The notes under the pieces are model-generated. The model made no database searches. It was given only the letters and a program-made list of their open reading frames with translations, and was not told the DNA's origin. From contig JACDAH010000272.1 of assembly GCA_013695505.1 (NCBI GenBank), positions 1 through 8,510 on the forward strand: a stretch of DNA of 8,510 nt, given 5' to 3'. How positions within the stretch are numbered: the stretch's first letter is position 1; every line of letters starts with the position of its first letter. This DNA is from Chloroflexota bacterium. GTDB taxonomy: Bacteria > Chloroflexota > Limnocylindria > Limnocylindrales > CSP1-4. Positions 1-6,269 of the stretch are shown in pieces. Both the position numbers and the translations under genes were made by a program.

Positions 1-401
1 TCGAGCACGATCGTGCCGGTCTCGGCGATCGCGACCGCGCAGCCGGTCACGACCCCGTCGAGTTGGTCGAGCTGGTGGTGCGTGAGCGGCGGCTCATCGG
101 CGACGCGCTCGGCGGAGCTCGCCGTGAGCCACGACGCCGCAACTCCCGCCGGGACGGCGAGCCGCCGCGCGTCGTTGGCCTCGATGATCGCCGCGATCGT
201 CGCGGCGAGGCCGGGCGGGGTCGCGCGATGGACCACCGCCTGATAGTCGGCGACCCGCTCGGCGAACAGCTCCATCACGTCCTGGTCGCCCGGCAGGGTC
301 TGCTCGTAGGCGCGCGGAATCCCAACGGTGGCCGGCCGATCGTCGAGCGCCGCGCGGATCTTGGCCAGGACGGCCGTCCGGGCATCGTCTCGGCCGGTCA
401 C
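1..401 (-). CDS. lutC: LutC-type LUD-domain lactate utilization protein, C-terminus beyond window
   Basis: Third subunit of the LutABC L-lactate oxidation complex, a small LUD-domain protein; its exact role in the complex is not settled. The gene runs off the window at base 1, so only the first 133 codons are visible; family members are usually about 200-240 aa. The N-terminal part (residues 1-60) is helical, as usual. The family signature GCAVAIAETGTIVL lies at residues 120-133 and matches the LUD signature also visible in LutB (AVAETGTVVV). Start: GTG at 401 overlaps the lutB stop as GTGA. A purine-rich Shine-Dalgarno sequence lies 6 bases upstream, so translation is probably coupled to lutB. 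Seen: the signature, overlap and SD. Known from the family: association with LutA and LutB. The complete C-terminus cannot be assessed here. Confidence 0.9.
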   Translation of the reverse strand, partial: MTGRDDARTAVLAKIRAALDDRPATVGIPRAYEQTLPGDQDVMELFAERVADYQAVVHRATPPGLAATIAAIIEANDARRLAVPAGVAASWLTASSAERVADEPPLTHHQLDQLDGVVTGCAVAIAETGTIVL

Positions 402-1921
402 GACTCCCCTCCCCGTCCGCTCCCCGTCCGTCGCCACCACGCCCGGAACGACTCGCGCGCCGGCGCCCGCAGGTTGCGCGATCGGAACCAGCCGCCGATC
501 GGGCCCGGCCCGGGGATCCGGCGGATCGTCCCGTGGCGACCGACGAGACGGCTGCCCAGCCCGGCCAGCCGTTCGGCCATGGCGAGGCGTCGGGGCGTCC
601 GCAGGGTCCACGCCGCGAGCCCCATCCCGAACGCCTCTGGCGTGGGCAGGCGGTGGCTCGCCTCGGACTGGCGGACGACCTGGCCGCGGAGATGGACGAG
701 GACCTCGGGGATGTCGATCCGGACCGGGCAGACGTCGAAGCACGCGCCGCACAGGGACGAAGCGAACGGCAGCGACGCGGTCTGCTTGTCGACCGGGTGC
801 TTCGCGATGCCCCGGAGCTGGGGCGTCAGGATCGCGCCGATCGGCCCCGGGTAGACAGACCCGTACGCCTGCCCGCCGGTCCGCTCGTAGACCGGGCAGA
901 CGTTCAGACACGCTGAGCAGCGGATGCAGCGGAGCGCCTGGCGCCCCGTGGCGTCCGAGAGCGTGTCGGTCCGGCCGTTGTCGAGGAGGATGAGGTGGAA
1001 GGCCCGCGGCCCGTCGCCGGGCGTGACCCCCGTCCAGAGCGAGGTGTACGGATTCATCCGCTCGGCCGTCGCCGATCGGGGCAGGAGCTGGAGGAACACC
1101 TCGAGGTCGCGCCACGTCGGAACCAGCTTCTCGATCCCCATGACGGTGATCAGTGTCTCGGGCAGGGTCAGGCACATCCGGCCGTTGCCCTCCGACTCCA
1201 CCACGACGACGGTGCCCGTCTCCGCGACCGCAAAGTTCGCGCCCGAGACGGCAACCCGCGCCCGGAGGAACTTCTCGCGGAGGTGGAGCCGGGCTGCCTC
1301 GGCCAGCTCGCCCGGCTCGTTCGTGAGCCCGACCGGCGCCGCCCGCCCAACGCGCACCATCTCGTCGACGAAGATGTCGCGGATCTCTGACCTGTTGCGG
1401 TGGATCGCGGGGACCAGGATGTGTGACGGCAGGTCGTGGCCGAGCTGGACGATCATCTCGGCGAGATCGGTCTCCCAGACATCGATGCCCTCGCGGCGAA
1501 GCGCCTCGTTGAGCTCGATCTCCTGGGTCGCCATCGACTTGACCTTGACGACCTCCGTGGCGCCTGCCGCGCGGGTGATCCCGGCCACGATCGCGTTGGC
1601 CTCCGCCGCGTCGCGCGCCCAGTGGACGACCCCGCCGGCGGTGGTGACGGCGGCCTCCAGCTGATCGAGGAGCGCCGGGAGGTCGCGCAGGACCGCGTCC
1701 TTGATCGCCGCTCCGGACAGGCGGAGCTGCTCCCAGTCCGCGCGCTCGGCCACGACTGCGGCACGCTTCGTCCGGATCGTCGTCGTCGCCCGACCGAGGT
1801 TCTGGCGCAGCTGGCCGTCGGCAAGGGCCGTCCGGGCCGCCTCGGGGAACGGCGGCGTGCCGCGGAATGTGGGTTCGGGCCGCAACCGGCGCGTGGCCGC
1901 CGGCTCGGGACCGGCCGTCAC
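398..1921 (-). CDS. lutB: LutB iron-sulfur lactate utilization protein
   Basis: Central subunit of the cytosolic LutABC complex, which oxidises L-lactate to pyruvate using iron-sulfur clusters. The predicted protein is 507 aa, slightly longer than the typical ~470-480. An LUD domain covers about residues 60-300, including KVKSMATQEI (127-136) and AVAETGTVVV (231-240). A ferredoxin-like region follows: CIRCSACLNVCPVY (C332, C335, C338, C342), then YPGPIGAILTP and CGACFDVCP (C391, C394, C398), then the usual basic C-terminal tail. The long minus-strand frame continues upstream to 2833, but that part lies over lutA and is a shadow. The GTG at 1921 was chosen because it overlaps the lutA stop in a GTGA and no other plausible start follows until after conserved sequence. 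GGAGG ends only one base before this GTG, so initiation is probably by coupling. Function is a confident family assignment; lactate as the substrate is inferred. Confidence 0.94.
   Translation of the reverse strand: MTAGPEPAATRRLRPEPTFRGTPPFPEAARTALADGQLRQNLGRATTTIRTKRAAVVAERADWEQLRLSGAAIKDAVLRDLPALLDQLEAAVTTAGGVVHWARDAAEANAIVAGITRAAGATEVVKVKSMATQEIELNEALRREGIDVWETDLAEMIVQLGHDLPSHILVPAIHRNRSEIRDIFVDEMVRVGRAAPVGLTNEPGELAEAARLHLREKFLRARVAVSGANFAVAETGTVVVVESEGNGRMCLTLPETLITVMGIEKLVPTWRDLEVFLQLLPRSATAERMNPYTSLWTGVTPGDGPRAFHLILLDNGRTDTLSDATGRQALRCIRCSACLNVCPVYERTGGQAYGSVYPGPIGAILTPQLRGIAKHPVDKQTASLPFASSLCGACFDVCPVRIDIPEVLVHLRGQVVRQSEASHRLPTPEAFGMGLAAWTLRTPRRLAMAERLAGLGSRLVGRHGTIRRIPGPGPIGGWFRSRNLRAPARESFRAWWRRTGSGRGGES
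408..412 (-). promoter_or_regulatory. Shine-Dalgarno for lutC
   Basis: GGAGG on the minus strand within a longer GGGGAGGGGAG run, 6 bases before the GTG at 401. It lies inside the end of lutB and supports this start. Confidence 0.6.
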
Positions 1922-2667
1922 GCCTCCGCACCCGTCGAAGCGAGGATCTCGGCGAGATGCATGACCCGGACACCGGAACCGCGCCGCGAGAGCAGCCCGC
2001 CGATGTGCATCAGGCACGACGTGTCGGCCGCGGTCAGGACTTCCGCTCCGGTCGCGAGGACGTCGTCGACCTTGTCGAGTCCCATCGCGACCGAGGTGTC
2101 GGCATTCTTCACGGCGAACGTCCCGCCGAAGCCGCAACACGAGGCCGCGTGCGGCAGGTCGACGACGGTGACGCCCGCGACGGCACGCAGCAGCCGGGTC
2201 GGCCGGTCCCCCACCCCGAGCAGGCGCGTCGAGTGGCAGGTCGGGTGGAACGCGACGGTGTGCGGGAACCGAGCCCCGACGTCGGTCAGCCCGAGGACGT
2301 CGACGAGCAGCTCGCTCAGCTCGTAGACCCGTGGCGAGACCTCGGCCACGAGCCCGGCCAGGCCGGTGTCGACACCTTGCTCCGCTGCGAGGCCGGCCAC
2401 CAGCGGATGGTAGCGGCGGACCATCGAGGCGCACGAGCCCGACGGGGTGACGACGACGTCGAACCCGGCGAAGGCGGCCGTGAAGCGCTGGACGAGCGGG
2501 ATGCAGGCGTCCTGATAACCGGAGTTGAAGTGCATCTGGCCACAGCATGTCTGGTCGAGGGGGAAGTCGACCTCGTGGCCGAGGCGTTGGAGCAGTCGCA
2601 CGACCGCCCGACCCACCTCCGGGAACAGGGCGTCGTTGTAGCAGCCGATGAACAGGGCAATCCGCAT
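1918..2667 (-). CDS. lutA: LutA-type CCG-domain (Fe-S) oxidoreductase subunit
   Basis: First subunit of the LutABC lactate oxidation complex; cytosolic. The 249-aa length fits the family (about 240). Two CCG (cysteine-rich) domains are visible, each with the C...CC...C pattern: C9, C41-C42 and C79 in the first (TCCGQMHFNSGYQ at 40-52), and C144, C177-C178 and C218 in the second (SCCGFGGTFAVKN at 176-188). This is the cluster-binding pattern of LutA, GlpC and heterodisulfide reductase subunit B; the short two-domain form followed directly by LutB and LutC favours LutA. The start ATG at 2667 gives the canonical MRIALFIGCYND opening. It lies 3 bases after the stop of a small upstream gene and lacks a clear SD, which suggests translational coupling. 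No LutR-like regulator is present in the window. Confidence 0.94.
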   Translation of the reverse strand: MRIALFIGCYNDALFPEVGRAVVRLLQRLGHEVDFPLDQTCCGQMHFNSGYQDACIPLVQRFTAAFAGFDVVVTPSGSCASMVRRYHPLVAGLAAEQGVDTGLAGLVAEVSPRVYELSELLVDVLGLTDVGARFPHTVAFHPTCHSTRLLGVGDRPTRLLRAVAGVTVVDLPHAASCCGFGGTFAVKNADTSVAMGLDKVDDVLATGAEVLTAADTSCLMHIGGLLSRRGSGVRVMHLAEILASTGAEA

Positions 2668-2670
2668 CGC

Positions 2671-2940
2671 TCAGGCGATCCGGGCCGGGATGTCCCCGGG
2701 CGGCAGGAAGACCAGATCGTCCGGATCGAATTGGAGGCAGGCCCGCCTCTCGCCGGCCGCGATCAGGAGATCGGGGAGCCGCTGCGCGGTAGGGGCCCGC
2801 TCCCACGTCCGGAGGCACTCCTGGGGGAGCCACAGACCAATCACGTTGTGAAGGTAGCCGATTCGATCGTCGACGCGACCCTCGTTCGTGACGTCGGCCG
2901 CCCGGCTCGCCTTACCCAGGACGGGCCCGCCGAGCTCCAC
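2671..2940 (-). CDS. Small protein of unknown function in the lut transcription unit
   Basis: I do not recognise this protein. The reading frame gives 89 aa from a GTG at 2940. It contains GRVDDRIGYLHNVIGLWLPQ (residues 21-40), a tryptophan- and leucine-rich middle, and CLQFDPDDLVFLPPGDIP (68-85). Codons end almost always in G or C, as in the true genes around it, and the frame fills an otherwise empty 300-base gap, stopping 3 bases before lutA. These points support a real gene; the amino acid mix suggests a small soluble folded domain, with no signal peptide or membrane helix. The start is uncertain: a TTG at 2973 would overlap the GNAT stop as TTGA and give 100 aa, and neither start has a clear SD. 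The frame stays open upstream into the GNAT gene, but that stretch is a shadow. A role in lactate metabolism is only suggested by position. Confidence 0.5.
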   Translation of the reverse strand: MELGGPVLGKASRAADVTNEGRVDDRIGYLHNVIGLWLPQECLRTWERAPTAQRLPDLLIAAGERRACLQFDPDDLVFLPPGDIPARIA

Positions 2941-2969
2941 GCCGACGAGCGACGTGGCTGCTGCGGAGG

Positions 2970-3488
2970 TCAACGACCGCTGGCAGGCGGACTTGGCGTC
3001 GTTGATCCATGCCCTGACCGATCCGGCGACGGGCCTTCGAGCACCTTCCGGAAGTGGATGAGGTCCGTCCCGCGGTAGGGCTCGCGGTGCGTCTCGCGGT
3101 AGCCGTACCGCTCGTACATCGCGATGTTTTCGAGATAGCGCTCGTTGGTGAGCAGGCCGATGGCGGGCAGTTCCAGACGGCGCGCCTCGTCCTCGGCGAA
3201 TCTGAGCAGCCGACGGCCCAGGCCATTGCCCTGCCGGGACGGCTCGACCGCGACGTTGTGGACCCACAGGTGATCGTCGGGGACGATGAGCTCGATCACG
3301 GCCGCAGGACCCTCGTCGCCGTCGAGGATCCAGACATCGTGGTCGCGGACGGCGGCGGCGAAGTCGGTCAGCATCGGGGTCGGCGTTCGCCCGAGCAACG
3401 GACGATAGCCCTCGTAGGCGGCGTCGACGAGGCGGCCGATTGCGGTCACATCTCCGTCGCGGGCGCGGCGCAGCTCCGGCTCAGCCAT
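2970..3488 (-). CDS. GNAT family N-acetyltransferase
   Basis: Predicted acetyl-CoA-dependent N-acyltransferase of 172 aa; substrate unknown, cytosolic. The GNAT fold is evident. The N-terminal part (ELRRARDGDVTAIGRLVDAA) is the usual strand-helix opening. Motif A is HNVAVEPSRQGNGLGRRLL (residues 77-95), with the acetyl-CoA pyrophosphate-binding Q86-x-x-G89-x-G91. Motif B is at 121-130 (NIAMYERYGY), followed by a short last strand with HFRKVL (145-150). The last ~22 residues (EGPSPDRSGHGSTTPSPPAS) are a disordered tail outside the domain. The ATG at 3488 was chosen because a GGAG lies 7 bases upstream and the domain begins at once; longer in-frame starts lie over the glycosylase gene. It overlaps the end of that gene by 8 bases, so the two are very likely co-translated. 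Confidence 0.9.
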   Translation of the reverse strand: MAEPELRRARDGDVTAIGRLVDAAYEGYRPLLGRTPTPMLTDFAAAVRDHDVWILDGDEGPAAVIELIVPDDHLWVHNVAVEPSRQGNGLGRRLLRFAEDEARRLELPAIGLLTNERYLENIAMYERYGYRETHREPYRGTDLIHFRKVLEGPSPDRSGHGSTTPSPPASGR

Positions 3489-4512
3489 GGAATGACTCCA
3501 GGGCGGCGCGCTCGTCCTCGACGGCGTCGCGGTCCTTTGCGCCGAGCTCGTCGTACGGATCGACCACGATCCGGCCATCGCGCAACGACCACGCGCCGAC
3601 GACGTGACCATCGACGAGGACCGTCCCGACCGAGAACGGATTTGTCGTCCGGAAGACCTTGGGGCGGTGCTGCTCGGGCAGGATCCCGGTCCTCCGCGCA
3701 TGGACGAGCAGGACCGCCTCCCAATGCGGCAGGAAGCGGACCGGCGCCGGCGTGTCCGGATCGGGCAGGGGCGCGCCAGCCAGGTCGACGAGCTCCCTGT
3801 CCGCGTCGTCGCGGTACCGGACGAGCCTCAGGCCCTCCCCTCCCCGCTTGGCGTCCGTCACGGATACGCCCGCCCACAGGCCGATGTCGCGCCATGGCGC
3901 GGGGCCGAACCCGCGGAGGTACGCCCGGACGAGATGGGCCAGACCCTCGTCCTCGGTCGCATCCTCGGGCCCGACCCAATCCTCGGCGAGCCCAAGCCGG
4001 TCTGCGCGCCGGCGGGCCCACGTGCCCGACGGCGGGACGCGGACGAGGTCGACCCATAAGCTCGCATTCCCGACGAACCCGGTCACGAGGCCGTCGAGCT
4101 CCTTGACGGTCCGCGGGCCGTCGGCCAGCGCGTCGCGGAGCCGGTCCGCGGCTGCGATCAGGGCGGGCTCGCCGGCCTTGTCACGTCCCACTCGGAGCGC
4201 CCACGCCCGACGGGCCCGGCGGATGCCGATCGCGCAGCGCCAGTATTCGCGCCGCGAGACCATGTGGATCGTCGTCCGGAGGAGGGTCGCCTGGACGACC
4301 GAATGGTCCTCGAGTGCCGCGGTCAGCGTGTCTCGCCGGAATCCGGCCAGGCGCGTCCACAGCCCGACGTAGCCTGACGGCGCGTACTGCGTCTGGAGCC
4401 CGCCGACGTGCTCGATCGCCTCAACGATGGACACGCTCGACCGCTCGAGCAGGAGCTGGCGCGCCAGGAGCGCGCGGTTGAGGGCGCGTTGCGAGAGGGT
4501 TCGGACGGTCAC
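3481..4512 (-). CDS. AlkZ-like winged-helix DNA glycosylase family protein (HTH_42)
   Basis: A 343-aa protein of the winged-helix family that includes Streptomyces AlkZ and E. coli YcaQ, DNA glycosylases that remove bulky or crosslinked alkylated bases. The N-terminal signature GGLQTQYAPSGYVGLWTRL (residues 37-55) carries Q40-T-Q42 at the place of the catalytic QxQ motif of AlkZ-type enzymes; YcaQ types instead end in D. The middle (about 60-210) holds the winged-helix units. The C-terminal beta-rich part has RFLPHWEAVLLVH (259-271), FRTTNPFSVGTVLVDGHVVG (287-306) and DGRIVVDPYDEL, all typical of the family. The start is a GTG at 4512 (an ATG eight bases upstream is out of frame and stops at once). 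It is the first gene of the minus-strand unit, divergent from the PPOX gene. Family membership is clear; actual glycosylase activity and substrate are inferred. Confidence 0.88.
   Translation of the reverse strand: MTVRTLSQRALNRALLARQLLLERSSVSIVEAIEHVGGLQTQYAPSGYVGLWTRLAGFRRDTLTAALEDHSVVQATLLRTTIHMVSRREYWRCAIGIRRARRAWALRVGRDKAGEPALIAAADRLRDALADGPRTVKELDGLVTGFVGNASLWVDLVRVPPSGTWARRRADRLGLAEDWVGPEDATEDEGLAHLVRAYLRGFGPAPWRDIGLWAGVSVTDAKRGGEGLRLVRYRDDADRELVDLAGAPLPDPDTPAPVRFLPHWEAVLLVHARRTGILPEQHRPKVFRTTNPFSVGTVLVDGHVVGAWSLRDGRIVVDPYDELGAKDRDAVEDERAALESFHG
3496..3499 (-). promoter_or_regulatory. Shine-Dalgarno for the GNAT gene
   Basis: GGAG on the minus strand, 7 bases before the ATG at 3488 and inside the end of the upstream glycosylase gene. 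It decides the GNAT start. Confidence 0.55.
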
Positions 4513-4533
4513 GCGCCCATTCTGGGGTCTGGC

Positions 4534-4546
4534 GACCTTCTAGGTC
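4534..4546. promoter_or_regulatory. Short perfect dyad upstream of the glycosylase gene
   Basis: GACCT-TCT-AGGTC, 5-base arms with a 3-base centre, 22-34 bases before the minus-strand GTG at 4512. This is where an operator would lie, but it is short enough to occur by chance. Confidence 0.2.
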
Positions 4547-4660
4547 CCGGTTGGAGCAGCGGGCGTTCGGATCTGCGGCCCGTCGGCCCGATTTGACGAT
4601 CAGCCCGTCGGCCGGGAGCACGTCGTCGCGGACGATGACATCGTGGAGATCCTCCGCTGA
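4544..4660 (+). pseudogene. C-terminal stump of a TGS-domain (DRG/OBG-type) GTPase
   Basis: The plus-strand frame from just after a TAG (4541-4543) to the TGA at 4658-4660 reads 38 codons. Its core, RICGPSARFDDQPVGREHVV followed by ADDDIVEILR and stop, strongly resembles the last ~30 residues of the TGS domain that ends DRG/OBG-like GTPases: a WGxSxxxxxQxVGxxHxLxDxDVVxI pattern, with a stop right after it. No start codon opens the frame, a stop lies immediately upstream, and no GTPase G-box motifs precede it, because upstream DNA is the oppositely oriented glycosylase gene. The simplest reading is that the 3' end of a GTPase gene was left behind when the glycosylase unit arrived or the GTPase was deleted, with the junction near 4545-4555. 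Seen: the reading frame and its motif. Known: the family pattern, from memory. Inferred: the decay. A chance match in GC-rich DNA is the main alternative. Confidence 0.5.
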
Positions 4661-4668
4661 AGACGCCC

Positions 4669-4674
4669 TACCCT
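4669..4674 (+). promoter_or_regulatory. -10-like TACCCT upstream of the PPOX gene
   Basis: TACCCT fits the TANNNT -10 pattern of GC-rich bacteria. It would place transcription start near 4681, giving a leader of about 30 bases that carries the SD. No convincing -35 is visible. The same CTACCCT occurs before the oxidoreductase gene at 6242-6248. Confidence 0.35.
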
Positions 4675-4696
4675 GTCAGCCGACCGGCCCCCGAAC

Positions 4697-4703
4697 AAGG
4701 AGA
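4697..4703 (+). promoter_or_regulatory. Shine-Dalgarno for the PPOX gene
   Basis: AAGGAGA, 9 bases before the ATG at 4713; near-ideal sequence and spacing, and it settles the start. Confidence 0.8.
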
Positions 4704-4712
4704 CCCCGACCG

Positions 4713-5147
4713 ATGAGCAGTGACCCGCTCGCGGCGGCGCTCGCCCGCGAGGACGCCGACTGGGCACGCGAGCACCTCGCGTCCGACGTCGTCGGGTGGC
4801 TGACGACGATCGCGCCAGACGGTCGCCCGCAGTCGTCGCTGATCTCCTTCCTGCACGACGGCGCGACGATCCTGTTCTACAGCCAGCCGAACACGCCGAA
4901 GCTGCGCAATCTCGCGATCTCGCCGTTGGTCTCCTTCCATCTCCAGTCCGACCCGTACGGCGATCACGCCATGATCCTCGAGGGCGTGGCCGAGGTCGAC
5001 GAATCGATCCCGCCTTCCAACGTGCATCCGGCGTACCGGGCGAAGTACCGTGAGCCGCTCGCCCACTGGGACATGGACGAGGCCCAGACGGCACGCGACT
5101 TCTCCGTCCCGATCCGGATCCGGCCCATCCGGGTACGGGTCAGCTGA
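4713..5147 (+). CDS. PPOX-class F420/flavin-dependent oxidoreductase, Rv3369-like
   Basis: A 144-aa single-domain split-barrel protein of the pyridoxamine 5'-phosphate oxidase-like superfamily, closest in pattern to the Rv3369 type of probable F420-dependent enzymes. Typical features in order: a helix with LAREDADWAREHLASD, then VGWLTTIAPDGRPQSSLISF (residues about 27-46), the first barrel strands, then YSQPNTPKLRNLAISPLVSF (about 56-75), the family's most recognisable stretch, then the strand HAMILEGVAEV, an AYRAKYREPLAH helix, and the closing FSVPIRIRPIRVRV. Length agrees with the family (about 130-150 aa). The ATG at 4713 follows a strong SD. F420 use is inferred from family resemblance; FMN or heme binding occurs in relatives and the sequence alone does not decide. 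It is the first plus-strand gene, divergent from the glycosylase. Confidence 0.9.
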   Translation: MSSDPLAAALAREDADWAREHLASDVVGWLTTIAPDGRPQSSLISFLHDGATILFYSQPNTPKLRNLAISPLVSFHLQSDPYGDHAMILEGVAEVDESIPPSNVHPAYRAKYREPLAHWDMDEAQTARDFSVPIRIRPIRVRVS

Positions 5148-5190
5148 GGCGGGACCGCCACAACCCCGCCGCGTCGCCCGTCAGGCCGCC

Positions 5191-6204
5191 GTGCGTCACC
5201 GACTCGGAAACGTGATCGCGATCGCATTCCGCGGCAGCGCCCTGTTCCTTGCCACATTCACCCTGATCGGGCTCGTCGGCGAGGCCCGCGGCGGCGCGAC
5301 CGACATCGGCCTCTGGTTCGTCGACCTCCGCGACCTGCCGCGGCTCGTCCAGCTCGCGCTCATCGGAGCCCTTGGCGGGGTGCTGGTCGCGTGGCTGTGG
5401 CAGGAGATCCCCGGGGCCTGGCTGCGGCGCACCGCCGCGCTCGTCAGCCTTGTCTTCGCCCTTCTGGCGGCACGCGACGTCGTGCGGTTCGCCGGCGCGG
5501 TCGGCTCGGGTCTCATCCGGCCCGCCGCGCCGATCCCGCTCTCGGCGCTGATCGCCGCCGCCCTTGCCGGCCTCGCGATCTCGATCTGGCGCGATCGCGG
5601 GCTTCCCGAGATGGGCGCTTGGCGGGCACGGCTCGGCGTGGGCCTGGCCGCCGTCGCGGTGGCGGCGTTGTTCCCGGTCCTCCAGATCGGGTTCTTCGGG
5701 ACGACCGATTACCGCCGGCCGGCCGACGCCGCAGTCGTGTTCGGGGCACGCGTCTACGCCTCGGGCACGCCGTCGCCGTTGCTCGCCGATCGGATTGCGA
5801 CTGGGGTCGAGCTGTACCGGTCGGGGCTGGTCCCGGTCCTCGTCATGTCGGGTGGGCCCGGCGCCGACGGCTTCAGCGAGGCCTTTGTCATGCGCGAGCA
5901 GGCGATCGCGGCCGGTGTCGATGCCGCGGCTGTCCTGGTTGACGAGACCGGCATCACGACCGAGGCGACGGTCGATCACACGATTGCGCTGCTCTGGACG
6001 CCGAGCGCCGACTACCCGATCCGCCTGATCGCCGTCAGCCAGGCCTATCACCTGCCCCGGATCCAGCTCGCGTTCTCCGGCGCGGGGGTCGACGTCCTGA
6101 CCGTGCCGGCGGTCGATCCGGTCCCGATCAGCGAGATGCCGCTGCTCGTCGCGCGCGAAGTTCCGGCGTTCTGGCTGTACTACCTCCGAGCCTGCCTCGG
6201 CTGA
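5191..6204 (+). CDS. Five-helix membrane protein with C-terminal DUF218 (SanA/YdcF) domain
   Basis: A 337-aa protein in two parts. Residues 1-170 carry about five membrane helices (roughly 7-29, 52-70, 81-100, 112-132 and 147-169). Charges put the basic N-terminus (RHR) and the loops QEIPGAWLRR and RDRGLPEMGAWRAR inside, which leaves the C-terminal domain outside the membrane. Residues 178-310 form the DUF218 domain of SanA/YdcF: ADAAVVFGARVYASGTPSPL, then LADRIATGVELYRSGLVPVL, then MSGG, a conserved acidic-Arg block with VMREQAIAAGV, the TGITTEATVD helix start, and VSQAYHLPR. SanA in E. coli affects envelope permeability; the biochemical role of the family is poorly defined, so function here is only envelope-related by inference. 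The frame is open from 5050, but bases before 5147 belong to the PPOX gene. I chose GTG 5191; GTG 5212 is possible and would shorten the basic N-terminus. Neither has a good SD. Confidence 0.85.
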   Translation: MRHRLGNVIAIAFRGSALFLATFTLIGLVGEARGGATDIGLWFVDLRDLPRLVQLALIGALGGVLVAWLWQEIPGAWLRRTAALVSLVFALLAARDVVRFAGAVGSGLIRPAAPIPLSALIAAALAGLAISIWRDRGLPEMGAWRARLGVGLAAVAVAALFPVLQIGFFGTTDYRRPADAAVVFGARVYASGTPSPLLADRIATGVELYRSGLVPVLVMSGGPGADGFSEAFVMREQAIAAGVDAAAVLVDETGITTEATVDHTIALLWTPSADYPIRLIAVSQAYHLPRIQLAFSGAGVDVLTVPAVDPVPISEMPLLVAREVPAFWLYYLRACLG

Positions 6205-6242
6205 GGCGCCCGATGGGCTGATCGGCCACTGAGTGACCCGGC

Positions 6243-6248
6243 TACCCT
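6243..6248 (+). promoter_or_regulatory. -10-like TACCCT upstream of the Gfo/Idh/MocA gene
   Basis: TACCCT in the 65-base gap after the DUF218 gene; it would start transcription near 6255, just before or at the SD. No clear -35. Same heptamer, CTACCCT, as at 4668-4674. Confidence 0.35.
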
Positions 6249-6253
6249 TCGCC

Positions 6254-6260
6254 GGAGGAG
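6254..6260 (+). promoter_or_regulatory. Shine-Dalgarno for the Gfo/Idh/MocA gene
   Basis: GGAGGAG, 9 bases before ATG 6270 but only 3 before the in-frame GTG 6264, so it favours the ATG. Confidence 0.75.
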
Positions 6261-6269
6261 GCGGTGGCG

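Noticed and set aside
1922..2833. Upstream in-frame extension of lutB (to 811 aa) over lutA
   Set aside because: The extension is Arg/Pro-rich with no LUD or Fe-S motif, while lutA is clearly real in another frame.
1867..3078. Long plus-strand open frame over lutA and the small gene
   Set aside because: No family motifs; composition is that of an antisense shadow of coding DNA, and real genes cover it on the minus strand.
3054..4106. A 350-codon plus-strand frame opposite the GNAT and glycosylase genes
   Set aside because: Arg/Pro/Gly-rich shadow with no motif, in the wrong orientation to two recognised genes.
4578..4613. An 11-base direct repeat GCCCGTCGGCC at 4578-4588 and 4603-4613
   Set aside because: Both copies fall within the TGS-like reading stretch and are G/C-rich; coding similarity explains them better than an operator.
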